A stretch of DNA of 64,000 bases from Sipunculus nudus. Taxonomy: Eukaryota > Annelida > Sipuncula > Golfingiida > Sipunculidae. Position 1 is the stretch's first letter. Each line of letters starts with the position of its first letter. The stretch spans positions 57,231,429-57,295,428 of the forward strand of contig CM049312.1 of the NCBI GenBank assembly GCA_026874595.1. The letters run 5' to 3'. The notes under the pieces were generated by a model that worked only from the letters and a program-made list of their open reading frames with translations, did not search any database and had not been told where the DNA came from. Both the position numbers and the translations under genes were made by a program. Below are positions 24,480-36,639 of the stretch, piece after piece.

Positions 24480-26934
24480 TGCCTTCAAGGCAGGTGGTAA
24501 TGCAAATAAGTTTTCAATCGGCAAATGAGAAATATCTGAACATATCTGTTGAACTGGAAATCCTGAGTGATCGTTTTGTAGGAATTTCTGTTTTTTTATG
24601 GCAGGTCGGCAAATGTATATGAAACCTATGGAGATCCTTGTCTGATATACAATGAGTTTGATCCATCAAATTTCTTGGTGGATTAATTTTCAAGCTGCAT
24701 GCAAAGCGATTACAGACGTACGGCTGGCTGGGCATCCTCTTTCGGCATGATGTTAACATTTGATGACACGCTGTTCCACATAACCCTTTTCATCACTCAC
24801 AATGCTGGCAATATGTTGAGCACTAAACGCTTTTCATCCAACTGTCCGCATTCGCTTTATTTTTGTACGATTTATTAGTCTCCGGAGAGCTTATCCGTGG
24901 TGAATTACACACCTCATGCTAACCTAACAGCTATAGGGTCGCCTGTCAGTACCCCCTACCGGAGTCTAGTCTATTGGTTTCCGTCAGCTCACAGACAGAT
25001 GAGTAAACTGGGTTTTCAAACTCCCGCTGCAATAGTCAGCCTCGGGGATATGTTTTCCTAAGCTCTGTATACGGCGCTAGGTCATCATAATCGTTCAATC
25101 TGTCAAAGTGTCTTCATAACTCCATAAGCCCCTGTCACGGGAACAATAGAGAGAACTCGCCTTCCCCTCACTTTCACCACTGCAATGTTCCAAACGTTTA
25201 TTTGTTTAAAACTTCCGTACTCAAGATTTTCAATTTAAGGAATTTTATTTTTCCCAACTGGATCAAGTAGAACTCACCTTGATTTAACTGGGCGTTGTTT
25301 TTAATTTATCCACGCTCACTTCATGGCGCACACCTATTATCCAGTTGCGTTCACGGAAGTCCCCGTATATTAAAATATTTACTGTTTTTACTTAGCTGCG
25401 TGTGCCGTCCTTACCTAAGTATTATCAAGCGTCTTCTATATTCTTTTGCAAGAGACGTGGTGAACAGTTTTTTATTTAACACACCATTGGACCTCGAAAC
25501 TTATACCATCGTCAATCCATCGGCTCCGATATGAAAAAAAATACAGTATAATTATAACTGTTTGTTATTTATGGTTATTAACAGAGAAAAAGAAGTTGCT
25601 ACAACGGCTGCTGCTGCAAATATCGACTGATAAAAGAAGAGCATAAAGACATTGCTTGTGGTTGCAGCAAAGCCTAGCGGATATTACGCACATGTGTTTA
25701 TTGGTCTCTCCCGGGCATGATATAGGTGAAGTTACGACTTTGTCTGACGATATCAAGGACGAGAAGCGGTCCGCCCGGGTCTAAACAGGTGTCCCGGATT
25801 ACCAATATCCGTGTGCTCCCTTGGCCGGCTCCATCACTCCTGCTTGCATGTCCGTGCAGGCGGCAGCGTCCTGCATAGCATCAGTGGGTAGATCAGCTCG
25901 CTTTACCTGCGGAGAACATGAGAGAGTGGCGAGGTGAAAATAAATGTCAGGTGATGGCGTCAGATGCGTTAACTTAACAAACACATCACGTGGGGATTTA
26001 GTTTAACCTTCTGGCGGGAGTAGTTAGAACTGACATGTCTGACTTAATCTAATAACTACATCAGAGAAGACTCGAGCACGTTTACATGAACGGAGTTGGT
26101 CCTGTTTCCCTCGGTTATTACAAAGCCGAATAGGTCAACGTTCATAATTATAACTCTCATTCATAATAAACTCCATACTTTCATGAAGTCTCTTTGTATG
26201 TAGTATATGGTGAATGCTTTGTCTTTTGTGTCAAACGTAATAATCAAAGTAATAAATCAATAGTTTGTGAAGTAGTTCCATTATTTATTTGAAATATACA
26301 TAATTTTTATCAAAGTTAATAATGATTATCAAATATTATTCAAACGCGTTTTATATTATTATTATTATTATTATCATTAATTTTCATACACATAAACCGT
26401 ATTATTATTGAAAATAAAGCTACGAAAACTGTTACTTTATTAATAATTTACTTTTCATGACAATTGTTCATTAGATAAAAAAGACTTATTATAAACTTTA
26501 GTTCAATCTATTTTATCATTGTGTTTTATGTCATCTTCCCTTTTATTAAAAACTTACTTTGTAATCATTGTGACTACCTATACGTCTAGCATATATATGT
26601 TTGAAGCCATTGGATATGTTTATCGGCCAATATCTCCTAAGCTTTTGACAAATGCACCCTCGCATATTTATTCTTTGCTTTAACTGAGAGATCTGAGATT
26701 AAAAGTAAAAGGAACAAATAGAAGCCTGTAAATTCCGTCAGCACACTATTTTTCTGTCAGCAATAGCAACGTAACGTAATATTAATTATTACTACATTCT
26801 GATTGTGAATGGCTCCCCGCAGATCTTAATGATATAGTTTTCAAAGATGCTTCAAGTACTAATTAGTCCAGGATAGACACCCTATATATGACAGTTCTTT
26901 TTTAATTTTTGATGAGACACAGGAAAGTTCGAAA
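24480..26934. other. Region upstream of the GPCR gene, no gene seen
   Basis: Several short open frames on both strands (for example 24514-24759, 25295-25534 and 25799-25984) lack motif or splice support. A short TTA run lies near 26357. Confidence 0.4.
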
Positions 26935-27085
26935 ACGACAGTGAGAGATAGCATGTTGGACGAGAGGCCGTCTTGATGGGAGGCAGCATGTACGTTCAGG
27001 ATGTGAGACATTATGAAGAGGATGTACGAAGTGGAGACAAGGAGCGTATGTGCGTACTTGATGAGAGAGAGAGGGGGAACAGTAG
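26935..27085 (+). repeat. Degenerate left part of the 32-bp minisatellite
   Basis: Words such as 'gatgtacg', 'gtacttgatgagagag' and 'ggagacaagg' match the diverged units at 27400-27560. The array therefore once continued across the insertion at 27095-27340. Confidence 0.6.
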
Positions 27086-27094
27086 CAGAAGCGG

Positions 27095-27340
27095 ATCGGG
27101 GGGGGGGGGGATAGGGGGGTCCAGGGGGTACGGACCCTCCTCCCCCTTTTTCATCAGAAACAACGTTTTTTAGGGGCTTCAGACAAGATTATGCGACTTG
27201 GACCCCCCCCCCCCTTTTTCCAGAGCTGGGGACCATTTTTTACGGTTTTCATTAGTCCTCCTGGGTTGGACCCCCCCCCCCCCCTTCCTAAATCCTGGAT
27301 TCCCCCCCCCCCCCCGAGTAGGGGCGTCCTGGCTGTGATT
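27095..27340. mobile_element. Dispersed element family C, copy 2, inserted in a minisatellite
   Basis: Contains G and C homopolymers (27100-27113, 27206-27217, 27270-27283, 27303-27315) and repeated 'ggacccccccc...' blocks with 'aatcctggat' near 27291, as in the other family C copies. The ends are blurred by the homopolymers. Confidence 0.45.
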
Positions 27341-27389
27341 CATAGAAAATCTATAAGTTTATATGTTGGACGATAAGGAGTTCATACCT

Positions 27390-28235
27390 GATGGAGCGGA
27401 GACATGAAAGTTCAATTGTGTTCTTGATGAGAGACAGGGGAGAGAATGTACGCTCTGGTTGAGAGACAACGAAGAGGTATACGTCCTGGTTTAGAGACAA
27501 GGAAGAGGATGTACTTACGGGTAGGGACAGCGTAGAGGTTGTGCGTTCTGGTGTAGAGAAGGCGGAGAGCATCATGTAATGTCTGGTTGAGAGAAATGGG
27601 AGAGATTGTACGTTCTGGTTGAGAGAAATGGGAGAGAATGTACGTTCTGGTTGAGAAAAATGGGAGAGAATGTACGTTCTGGTTGAGATAAATGGGAGAG
27701 AATGTACGTTCTGGTTGAGAGAAATGGGAGAGAATGTCATTCTGGTTGAGAAAAATGGGAGAGAATGTATGTTCTGGTTGAGAGAAATGGGGAGAGAATA
27801 TGCGTCCTGGTTGAGAGAAATGGGAGAGAATGTATATTCTGGTTGAGAGAAATGGGAGAGATTGTACGTTCTGGTTGAGAGAAATGGGAGAGAATGTACG
27901 TTCTGGTTGAGAAAAATGGGAGAGAATGTACGTTCTGGTTGAGAGAAATGGGAGAGAATGTATGTTCTGGTTGAGAGAAATGGGAGAGAATGTACGTTCT
28001 GGTTGAGAGAAATGGGAGAGAATGTACGTTCTGGTTGAGAGAAATGGGAGAGAATGTACGTTCTGGTTGAGAGAAATGGGAGAGAATGTACGTCCTGGTT
28101 GAGAAAAATGGGAGAGAATGTATGTTCTGGTTGAGAGAAATGGGGAGAGAATATGCGTCCTGGTTGAGAGAAATGGGAGAGAATATGCGTCCAGGTTGAA
28201 AGACAGGGGAGGGGATGACAGATACGGGAACACGG
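27390..28235 (+). repeat. 32-bp minisatellite (TTCTGGTTGAGAGAAATGGG... unit)
   Basis: About 19 well-kept units between 27590 and 28195, with diverged units at both edges. Each is made of 'ttctggttga', 'gagaaatggg' and 'agagaatgtacg'. The unit length is not a multiple of three, so a minus-strand frame cycles through all phases and repeats every 96 bp. It stays open for 292 codons (27412-28290), giving Ser/Phe/Pro/Thr-rich peptides. A second minus-strand frame at 27351-27740 is also open. I regard these as a property of the repeat and not as a gene. Confidence 0.92.
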
Positions 28236-28299
28236 TTACATGGTGGATAATTTTGTTAGCACCCGGGCCGTAGGCTCTTGAAATAACCATTAGAACATG

Positions 28300-31200
28300 T
28301 CTAAACTGCCCCTATACAGCCTTGTACTACCCATAGTAATATTAATACACAAGGTAAGAAACGACTGACTTCCCATTTCCAACCTACGGACTAAATGGCA
28401 CGAATTTATCTCTTGTAAGCACATAAAATTGACTCAAATGGTTCCGTCTGATACAGAACTAACTCGCGTCACGGTCCCTAGGCGCGAATAATTAGCTATT
28501 TCATTAGGCTCAGCGGAGCAATGTTTGCCGGTCTTCGTCTCCAGTACAGTCGAAAAGGCCAGAGCGGCTTCCGGGCACCAATGTAGGATTGTTTAACATA
28601 GCCGACCAATGAGAGCACGGCCGATTTGGATAGTTTATACTGCAGGTCAATAGACCAATTGGAAAGGAGAAAATATGTTGAAAGGAAAAAAAATTCCTTC
28701 GGCTGGGAATATTACATTAATCGGCAAGCTAGTTATATTACACTATTTTTGTATTACAGAGATAACCATTTAAGTATCTGATCCCGAATCAGCTCAAAAC
28801 AGACTGTATAAATACCATTGTATATCATAAAACAGTATGAAAGCGTTTTAGACACGTGGAAAGAGTTTAAAACACTTTTTAAAATTTTCTTTACATTGTA
28901 AAATAAATTTGATTTATTATGAGCTGAAAGTATAAAACAGAAGAGGAATAAAAATAAGAAATATGGTTCTCAGATATCTCTTATAAACATGATTGTCGCG
29001 AGTGCTAAAATCTAATACCGTACAGTGCCAGAGATAACCAAAATATGTCTGTATATGGGGAGCTGAGGCAGGGGCTGTATCTTAATGTAGCATTCAATTC
29101 GTCATTTTTTTCTGATGAGAGTACATCAGCAAAGACAAACCTATGAATAGCGATTCGGGATTCTATACGCCGGGTCCCCATCTGCTACAGATAAAAAGAC
29201 GGAGATAAGGCAGTGACGCGCAAAGGGTTACTGAGTGGTTCTTCATCATTCTTGAACCAGTCTGCTCCCGAAAACATGGCGACTAAATCCAGTTAGGTGT
29301 AAAAGCATGACATGATTAGATCAGAGTTCATCTGGTTACCCGGCGTTGTAGTCATCAATGTCTGCCGAAACTTCCCAGCCAAGTTTTGAAATCATCTATA
29401 TTGTACACGATGGTAGTGGCATTCACCCGTCGTCACGCAACTCCTCCCTTGTCACGCCTGGGATATGCCCGTTTCGGTCTTAAAGGTGTCTTGAAATATG
29501 TCAGATGTATGCTGGTTGTGGTGGTAGTTGTGGTGGTGGGGAGTGGTGGTGTTGGGGGGGGGGGTTCATTTTCTTTATTTCAACCAAAAGCTTGAGGAAT
29601 TTAACATTTATTCAGGAATAATATGTGGCAGCGTTATAAGTCGGAAACTACGCCAGTAAACTCGGCCCACGTTAACTCGGTCCACCAGAGAACCCGGTTC
29701 ATTAACCACCCCCGCCCCTCAGCCGCACATACACGACCCGAGTCCCGCAAACCTGTCCAATCTGAAGAACGGGTGATTTTGTAGTAAGTTATATTGCCCT
29801 GTAGCCAATGTAATTTTTCGCAAAGTATTATCCTTATTTTTAAGATAATTGTTCTTTCTTTTATCCTTCTTTGTAACAGATGTGACTATATTTTGTCCCT
29901 ATACGATTTGCTCAGATATATCTTATTGAAGGTGAATTTTCCCTCTTCGTATGACTGATTATATCTTTGTTGTGACTGAGACGAATACGTTTGCTCAGTT
30001 TTTTTGCACCAGAGAGATGGATAGCCGGGCGGGGTTCTGGTCAGATGACAGTTATCTGGGAAACTATGAACTTTCGGGCTCCATCTGACATCAGTCAATA
30101 TACCAGTGATTACCGTTGAAAGGTGTATGCATGAATAAAGATTGCATATTGAAAAGTATCACTCTAGGTATCATTTACCTGTGTATTCTATACGTGGAAA
30201 TATGGACTACACCAGAAACTTTCTTATTCTTAGGTAGAAAATGAAGTATCGTGTCATCTGCTGCAAATATTAAATTCTGTTTTTTTTTACTGTTATTGCA
30301 GATGAAAAGGTACTCACTAAATTTACGTCTCATAGGCTTAACTGGAATTTAGATCAAACACTTTCCATCAAGGCTGTTTGGAATCATGATGGATACGATA
30401 TGGCAGGTGCGGTAGATATTTTTCACAATTAAAGATCCCGAAAATTAAGATTGATTAAATTGTAAATTTGAGGCCAATATGGCGTATGACACCATTTTCT
30501 GAATTTTAATCTTATTTACGGCGTAAATTTTCCTTCACTTGCTTGTAGAAAATAAAAAGGTAATTGGATGTAAAATTGATGAAAGGCAAGCATGAAGCCT
30601 GAGTCTCAAAGGTTTAAGTAAAAACAAACGATTATGATTAGGCGCTGATGTGATCATGCATGAATGATTAGATCTGAAAGATTTTATTTTATTTAAGGAT
30701 TATTATACCGGAGGTTAAGATTTTGAAATATCACATTTTGCGGAAAATAATCTAATTCCCTATTGATCTTAAAGTATCTTTGGAAGGAACTATTCCACGA
30801 GTATCACCGACACTTCGGCGGTTTAATCTGTATATTTTCCTCTCAGTTATTAAATAAGTATCAAGGGATATTTCCGGATCAAAAATGAACATATGGTTTC
30901 TTATGTAACCACAAAACAGACAATTCTTTTTCAGTGGTTGATTTTGAATTGGCCCCAATTCGCCATTATGTTCTGGAAATAAGAAAAATACGCGTTTTAT
31001 TTTTTTTTTATAAAATAACCGGATTTTGATTAATAATCATGCTTTTAACTCCTTCAGATTGCACCATTCAAACATAAAAATTCAATAAATTTCTTCACGA
31101 TGGCTTAGGGATTAAACCTCCCCATCCGGCGCTTACCGCACTGGCTAAATGAGACCGGCCCTACCACCACCAACTCCTCAGTCCGCGACTGTTTTTATTA

Positions 31201-31445
31201 CGCAGGAAATTGGTTATTTGTTTGCAAACGTGTCCAGTATGGATAATCTTGATGTCACCTCCAGACGGCGTCGTTGAGAATAATTCCAAATATTTTCATA
31301 TGAAAGGAACATTCACAGGCATCATGTATGACAAATTGTCTGGAAAAATTGGATTTAGAATATACGGTTATGTAGTCGATTAACTGGGACATTTTATTTT
31401 GTTCATCTTTCCTGGACAAATACAATCCACTTGTAAGTGTCTTGA
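28300..31445. other. Intergenic, no gene recognised
   Basis: No convincing exon. A GT-rich and G-homopolymer patch lies at 29515-29567. Around 28600 there is CCAAT-like and GC-richer sequence that could be a distal promoter, but no linked exon was found. Confidence 0.35.
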
Positions 31446-31451
31446 AACAAA

Positions 31452-31816
31452 AGGCTCTGTGGTCAAGGGGTAGAGCACAGGACTCAAAGCCGGTAGATAA
31501 TGATTTCGAATATCAGCTGAGGCGGTGAAATTTATCACGGTCGGCCACACTGGGCGCTTAAGGAGAAGGCATTGCCCAAAAGCTGTGGTTCAATCACAAA
31601 ATGAGAGCACCTTTCGGGGGTTCCTCTGTGATATGACCCAGCAATGCGGATGATTTCACATCCAGGGCCCGCAGGTGCAATAGTCACCGGATCTGGTTTA
31701 CCCCGATATTAAAATGAGATGAATCGCGTGCTACTGCCCTGTCACTTAGTCCGTAACCGGACTGGAATTCTGCAGAAATACATACTTATTTTTTTCCCGC
31801 AAGCATTAAAAAAGAA
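31452..31816 (+). mobile_element. SINE family A, copy 4 (near full length)
   Basis: The best tRNA-like head of the family: 'ggctctgtggtcaaggggta' contains the A box, and 'gatttcgaatatc' is a B box with one change from GGTTCGAATCC-type sequences. The body carries 'acctttcgggggttcctc', 'gggcccgcaggtgcaatagt', 'actgccctgtcacttagtcc' and 'ttctgcagaa', with an A-rich tail. Confidence 0.85.
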
Positions 31817-32027
31817 GCTTAAAAAAGTGTCTTGAAACCACGCAGTTTGCCAGATATTAACGACAGCTGTATATATTCTCTAAATGTTTGCTGTAAGGAT
31901 CACTGGCCTCAGTAAACATACAATATAGTAAGACCTACTTGCTGACTATTAATTGCTACTACTGTAAAAATAAACCCCTCCCTTACCAAAAACCTTGATC
32001 CTGTCCTGTTGATTGGATTATATCATC

Positions 32028-32078
<51 letters not shown>
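32028..32078 (+). repeat. (TA)n microsatellite
   Basis: Uninterrupted TA run just before the duplicated exon-like block. Confidence 0.95.
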
Positions 32079-32080
<2 letters not shown>

Positions 32081-32104
32081 CGCAACAATCAAAGTTCTGA
32101 TATA

Positions 32105-32505
32105 ATGCCGAGAGTCTATATGATACGCCCCCACGCAGGAGACATACTTCAGCAGGTTCATCCATTCTTGGAGTTTTCGGCCGATTACAGCGACTATTCT
32201 CAAGGGAGTAAAAACTTATATACTGAAGTTTACAGATAATTAAGTTCCCGTCTACCGATCACATCATTAACTTCTAGTGGACTTGTTCCCTGCTCTCTAC
32301 CGTTTCGCCCACCTCAATTAAGACTCAATATTGGAAAGGGCAATGGGACCAAGAAGTCTTGCTCAGGGAAGTGGCACGTCTGGTTATCTACAAGCGTAAC
32401 CTGATTAATGGCGAACGGCTCCTAAACGTGGACGAGGCGTTAGACTATGAGTGGCAGATGTTTATCGTTCTAATAAATCAAATACCGCGGGAATCCCTGT
32501 AATAT
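32105..32505 (+). pseudogene. Duplicated exon-like block, copy 1 (broken)
   Basis: Homologous to 33325-33700. The 3' part (about 32364-32500) keeps an open frame with the shared core L-I-N-x-E-R-L-L-N-V-x-E-A-L-D, continuing through a Trp codon where copy 2 has a stop. The 5' part has in-frame stops and a roughly 25-bp insertion relative to copy 2. I do not recognise the protein. The repetition of a protein-like core suggests an old coding exon that was duplicated and then decayed. Confidence 0.45.
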
Positions 32506-32879
32506 ACATGATATGGACGGTTTAAAAAAATCCTTTTTGACAGTGATGCACCCGTTTTATGTTTGATGATGAGAATAATAATTAAAACCCCTGGTGGTGT
32601 AATGTTTTACTGGACCACACACACACACAAACACACCCGCGGACCCAAAGATGAATCTTGCATTGGTCAATTGCTGTACACACTGAGGTTTGGCACCTAT
32701 CTCAAACATTATTAAATAAAGCATCAGGGGAAATTTGTGGTGCTTGTTTTGTCCTGATGACTAGGAACAACACAAACTTTATTTGCCTGAATGACAGTTT
32801 ATCTGAATTTATTTTTATTTTTAATTATATGATGGACTCTACAAAACTATTGTCAAAACGACGCCAGAAGGGCTAACTA

Positions 32880-33015
32880 CTCCGGCGCGGGCGGCAAGCG
32901 AGCGGGAAAGCGGCAAAATGGCGCTTCCCTATTTTGACTCAAGACAAAACACACTGACTCGGGCGGCAAGCGGGTGGCAACGCGTCGATTTCCGGCGGTC
33001 GCTGCTTGAGCTCCG
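32880..33015 (+). repeat. GC-rich patch with imperfect direct repeats
   Basis: 'gggcggcaagcgagcggg' near 32888 and 'cgggcggcaagcgggtgg' near 32960 are imperfect copies about 70 bp apart in an otherwise AT-rich region. A short ATG-led frame (32922) spans it but has no supporting evidence. Confidence 0.5.
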
Positions 33016-33407
33016 GAATCTTATTTTTGGTGCTTACTTCACAAAAATTACATCCCACCTCACTTCTGTATATAACTATTAAAAATGAAGACATTGAAAT
33101 AGGAGAAATATGTTAGATTAATCGGGAAAATCGAATAAATGATTACTTATTTATTATCAAATGAACAGGCTCGCATAATGATCGGGGCGTTCGGAAAAAA
33201 ATCAAGAAGGTACTGTTTAAAAAGCAGTTTTTTATCGTCAAGGTTTAATTTTTTTACATTACGTTTTCTTGCTTCTACCTCAGAAGATGCGACTTTGGCT
33301 GCACTGAAGAATATATATGTTCCGACCAAAGGGTTATATGTTACGCCTCTGCGCAGGAGACTTCAATAATTACTTCAAAAGTTCTATTTTTACAATTCAA
33401 ATTTTAG

Positions 33408-33646
33408 GCTAATTGAAGTGACTACTCCCAAGAGTGACCAACGTATATGGTTCCCGTCTATTCCAGCATTAACTTCTGGTAGACCTGTTCCCTGCCCTTT
33501 ACCTTTTCGTCGACCACAATCAAGACTACATTTTGGAAAGGGCAATTGGATCGAGAAGTACCGTCGGGAACTGGCACGTCTGATTATCTACAACAAGAAC
33601 CTGATTAATAGCGAACGGCTCCTAAACGTGGCCGAGGCGTTAGACC
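33408..33646 (+). CDS. Candidate internal exon of an unrecognised gene (duplicated block, copy 2)
   Basis: Open for about 79 codons between a pyrimidine-rich acceptor ending AG at 33406-33407 and a GTGAGT donor at 33647. The predicted peptide is basic and moderately hydrophobic, with W-I-E-K-Y-R-R-E-L-A-R-L and L-I-N-S-E-R-L-L-N-V-A-E-A-L-D segments that look like amphipathic helices. Copy 1 (32105-32505) shares the core but reads Glu-Trp where this copy reads Glu-stop. The GTGAGT could therefore be a real donor, or the copy could be a pseudogene with a nonsense change. No flanking exon could be tied to it and I do not know its function. Confidence 0.35.
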
Positions 33647-33699
33647 GTGAGTGACAGGTGTTTACCGTTCTGAATAACTTAAAGACCGGTCGAACTCTT

Positions 33700-34640
33700 G
33701 TGATTTCTACAGGGATAAAGGTGTGACGCACCTGAACAACAGAACTTAAATTAGGATTTAACCTAAGCCTTCTGTTTCATCTATTTCAAACTGTTTATTA
33801 TCTAATCAGAAGTCTTGCTAAATAGTTATGCCAAGAAGTTTTAAAACATCTTGGTTATGTGAACTATAAAGGACTTAAAATGTATTAAGACATTTACAAA
33901 GTTTTCTTAGCATTAAGAATAGTTTTCCGGCATTAACACCCATGTAACCACGGTTTAGGGTTTATCCTTGCAAAGATTAAGACGCCATCCAATGGTTGAG
34001 TGCTTTTTATGACAGACTTGAAGGAATAAACTTAACCTTGTAAACGAAATTATCATAATTCTAGATAAATTTATAATCCTCCAGTTCCAGTGAATACACA
34101 GGTCGTGTTGTGGATTTACGCGTTCTCTCAACTATTGGAACAACTGTCCCCTGTTAACTTTACTTATATGTAAGATTTCAAAGTGCTCAGGTCATTGCTA
34201 CGTACATGCCGAATGTTTAGGACATCATTTACGAACCTCAACGTCTCTTTGAACCGCAACGAGTTATTACTATGTCAGTTTATGGTGATTTAGTGTTAAA
34301 TTCATGGATATGGTTAGGGGGTTTACATTTAACCGTAATAAGGTTGCTTTCTATTTCTATAAATCATTTACATGTATTTTATGATAACCATGGATCCTCT
34401 AGACTTTTTACGCAAAGACGTGTTAACCAATCATCCACCTGATCAGTCTTAATTTGCATATAAAATATAATAATATAGTATAATTGTATATTAAAATATA
34501 AGTGTATATATAATAAAAATAATTTAATATCCTGCAGCTATATACTTATATGGTTAACTGCAACTATATACTAATATATAATCATACTAATTATAAACAA
34601 TAAAAATTCTATAATTAAATTTATATATATATTATATAGA
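33700..34640. other. Intergenic, no gene seen
   Basis: AT-rich, with no exon or repeat recognised. It becomes very AT-rich from 34440. Confidence 0.4.
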
Positions 34641-34652
34641 AATTGTATAATT

Positions 34653-35025
34653 ATGCAGCTCAACACTGCAGCCAGGATTGAAGAGAGGAAAAGTAAACGA
34701 GACAGTATCTCAGACATCCTACAGCAACTCCACTGGCTGCCTGCGACACAGAAAGTAAGCTTCAAAGTGCTTTGTCTTATACACAGATGTGATTACGGTA
34801 GTGCTCCAAGCTACCTTGCTGTGCTTGTGCAGCCATCACGTAGTTCACGCTCTAGTGATCGGCTACTTCTGTGTCAACCAGCTTCTCATACGTGAACTCA
34901 TGGTGATCGTTCTTTTTCAGTGGCTGCGACCGACAAAACTATGGAAAGAGTTACCCTTAGAACTCCGGATGTATGATAATTATAACAGTTTCAAAAGACA
35001 ATTGGAAACCTATAGACGGTATTAA
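34653..35025 (+). pseudogene. LINE C-terminal fragment (Jockey/CR1-like)
   Basis: The first frame has the typical post-RT block in which N-T-A-A-R-I precedes an L-H-W-L-P segment and K-V-S-F-K-V-L-C-L; A-P-S-Y-L then follows. After a frameshift near 34890 the second frame carries L-W-K-E-L-P-L-E-L-R and F-K-R-Q-L. These blocks are the usual 3' end of the ORF2 protein of Jockey- and CR1-type LINEs. The rest of the element is absent, as expected for a 5'-truncated insertion. Confidence 0.8.
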
Positions 35026-35142
35026 ATGAATAAATATAATTATTATTATCAATTATTTAATTATAATATATATATTTTATTTATAGTAACGCACATATTG
35101 TATGAATAATTATACAGATGGCGCCGTTTCGATGTACTTCAC

Positions 35143-35184
35143 TCTCTGTCTCTCTGCCTGTCTGTCTGTCTGTCTGTCTCTCTT

Positions 35185-35231
<47 letters not shown>
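35143..35231 (+). repeat. Compound (CTGT)n and (TA)n microsatellite
   Basis: Runs of CTGT/CTCT (35143-35185) followed by a TA array. Confidence 0.9.
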
Positions 35232-35233
<2 letters not shown>

Positions 35234-35974
35234 GCCAACTAACACAACACATCGTCAGCAGCACGAAAGTGCTATCGGCTGAATCTCAAGAGCATGTGTC
35301 CTTTACTTTTAAGTATAAATGCGCCCATTGGCAATAATGCACCGGGTTTATTCGGTTAAGTCAGGAAGACATCTGCCCCTCGAAATAAAAAGCAAGCTAA
35401 TATTGCAATTTATTCAACCTCTAATTCTTGTGTTTCTTAGCTATGGCCGCATGGAATGACCAGTGAACCTCGGCTGAATAGATATATCCGGATTTCATAT
35501 CTACAATAAAGGGATTAAAGATACGAAATTACTAGTTATATGTCTTGTACTACTGTCCTTATACTTTCCATGTTTCTTGGGATGGGTTTCTAGATGTATA
35601 TTTACATTGTATAAGAACCTTGAGATGTCCCAGGCTTTCCGCCTTTTACTCATGTTTGTTGAGTAAAGAAATTGGTCAGATATACATTTCTGAAGATTTA
35701 TATATCGATTATCCTAATTTAAATGAAATGTAGGCTTATTACTTTTCTCTATTATGCATTTAACATGATAAATAGAGATCCTGGGTAAAGTATAGGACTA
35801 AGTTGGCAGCAACGGCAAATAAATTTTTAAAATTAAAGCACCTAAGAGAGCGCATAAACAGTTCTGCTACATCGTCCCCTTTATCCAGATACGCACCATG
35901 TTTCGACTGATTCTCTCTGAGTGAATGCTGCAATGTTCCAGAAGGTTTCACTTTTTTGATAATATATTTTTGGT

Positions 35975-36294
35975 GAAGGTAACGGCCTCCATTTTTAACG
36001 TTACATTAGCTTAGTATATACACCTTACATATAATTCCATTCTGGTTTCGGAATATGTGACGGCACGTTATAACACGCGTCCTTTCATATTAATCCTAGT
36101 TTTAAGCAGGCCGGTGACTACAAAACACCAGTGTGACCACGGTGTCACGGTGTGTTATCGTTCCCCATTGCTAAGTCATACCACGGAAGAACTCCCGAAA
36201 GGCGCACTCGTTTGTCAGTAAATCCCGGCCTTCCGGCAAAACCTTTCCATAAGACTACAGAACGCTTTACCTTGGTTTCGGCCGATCGTTAAAA
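35975..36294 (-). mobile_element. SINE family A, copy 5 (reverse, head missing)
   Basis: The reverse complement shows 'cgatcggccgaaacc', 'actcacaaacgagtgc'-like text, the 'gacttagcaatggggaacg' block, the 'ccggtttcgg' region's complement and a tail with 'aaaaatggaggccgttacc'. It is more diverged than copies 2 and 4. Confidence 0.7.
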
Positions 36295-36474
36295 CAACAG
36301 ACAGTGATGAAAGCATAACCTCCTTGGGAGGGTTAATTAGAAGTTCCTCCTCTTCAAATATTATAATTCAGTGATGTCTCCCACAGGCAGCCTCTGTCCG
36401 CGGTGTGATGGGTCCTTCAGTGTTGCCAGACGAAGTGTTTTAATAATGACCTGTAGGCAACGAGAGCCGACGAC

Positions 36475-36482
36475 CATATAAG
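36475..36482 (+). promoter_or_regulatory. Candidate TATA box before exon candidate at 36565
   Basis: 'catataag' within a GC-richer stretch, about 85 nt upstream of an ATG in good start context. An initiator about 30 nt downstream would fall near 36506-36512. Confidence 0.3.
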
Positions 36483-36564
36483 ACGCCCCCGGGATCACCA
36501 CGCATGAGCAGAACGTCTAGAGTTAGTTGGACTTTGTCTACTTTATCACGGTGACAGTCGTCCC

Positions 36565-36627
36565 ATGGCTAACTGGCTAATAACGTGCCCCGGGGAGCTT
36601 GACAATTACGATATGGATCACGACAAA
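36565..36627 (+). CDS. Candidate first coding exon of an unknown gene
   Basis: ATG in the context 'tcccatggc', then 21 codons (M-A-N-W-L-I-T-C-P-G-E-L-D-N-Y-D-M-D-H-D-K) to a possible GTGTAT donor at 36628, phase 0. Codon composition is richer in GC than its surroundings, and a TATA-like element lies upstream. Without the donor the frame stops after 32 codons. No downstream exon could be linked, so this could equally be a chance open frame. Function unknown. Confidence 0.25.
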
Positions 36628-36639
36628 GTGTATGTTTCA

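Noticed and set aside
27412-28290. 292-codon minus-strand open frame as a repetitive protein gene
   Set aside because: It lies wholly in the 32-bp minisatellite. It stays open because the unit lacks stops, and there is no promoter, signal peptide or splice context.
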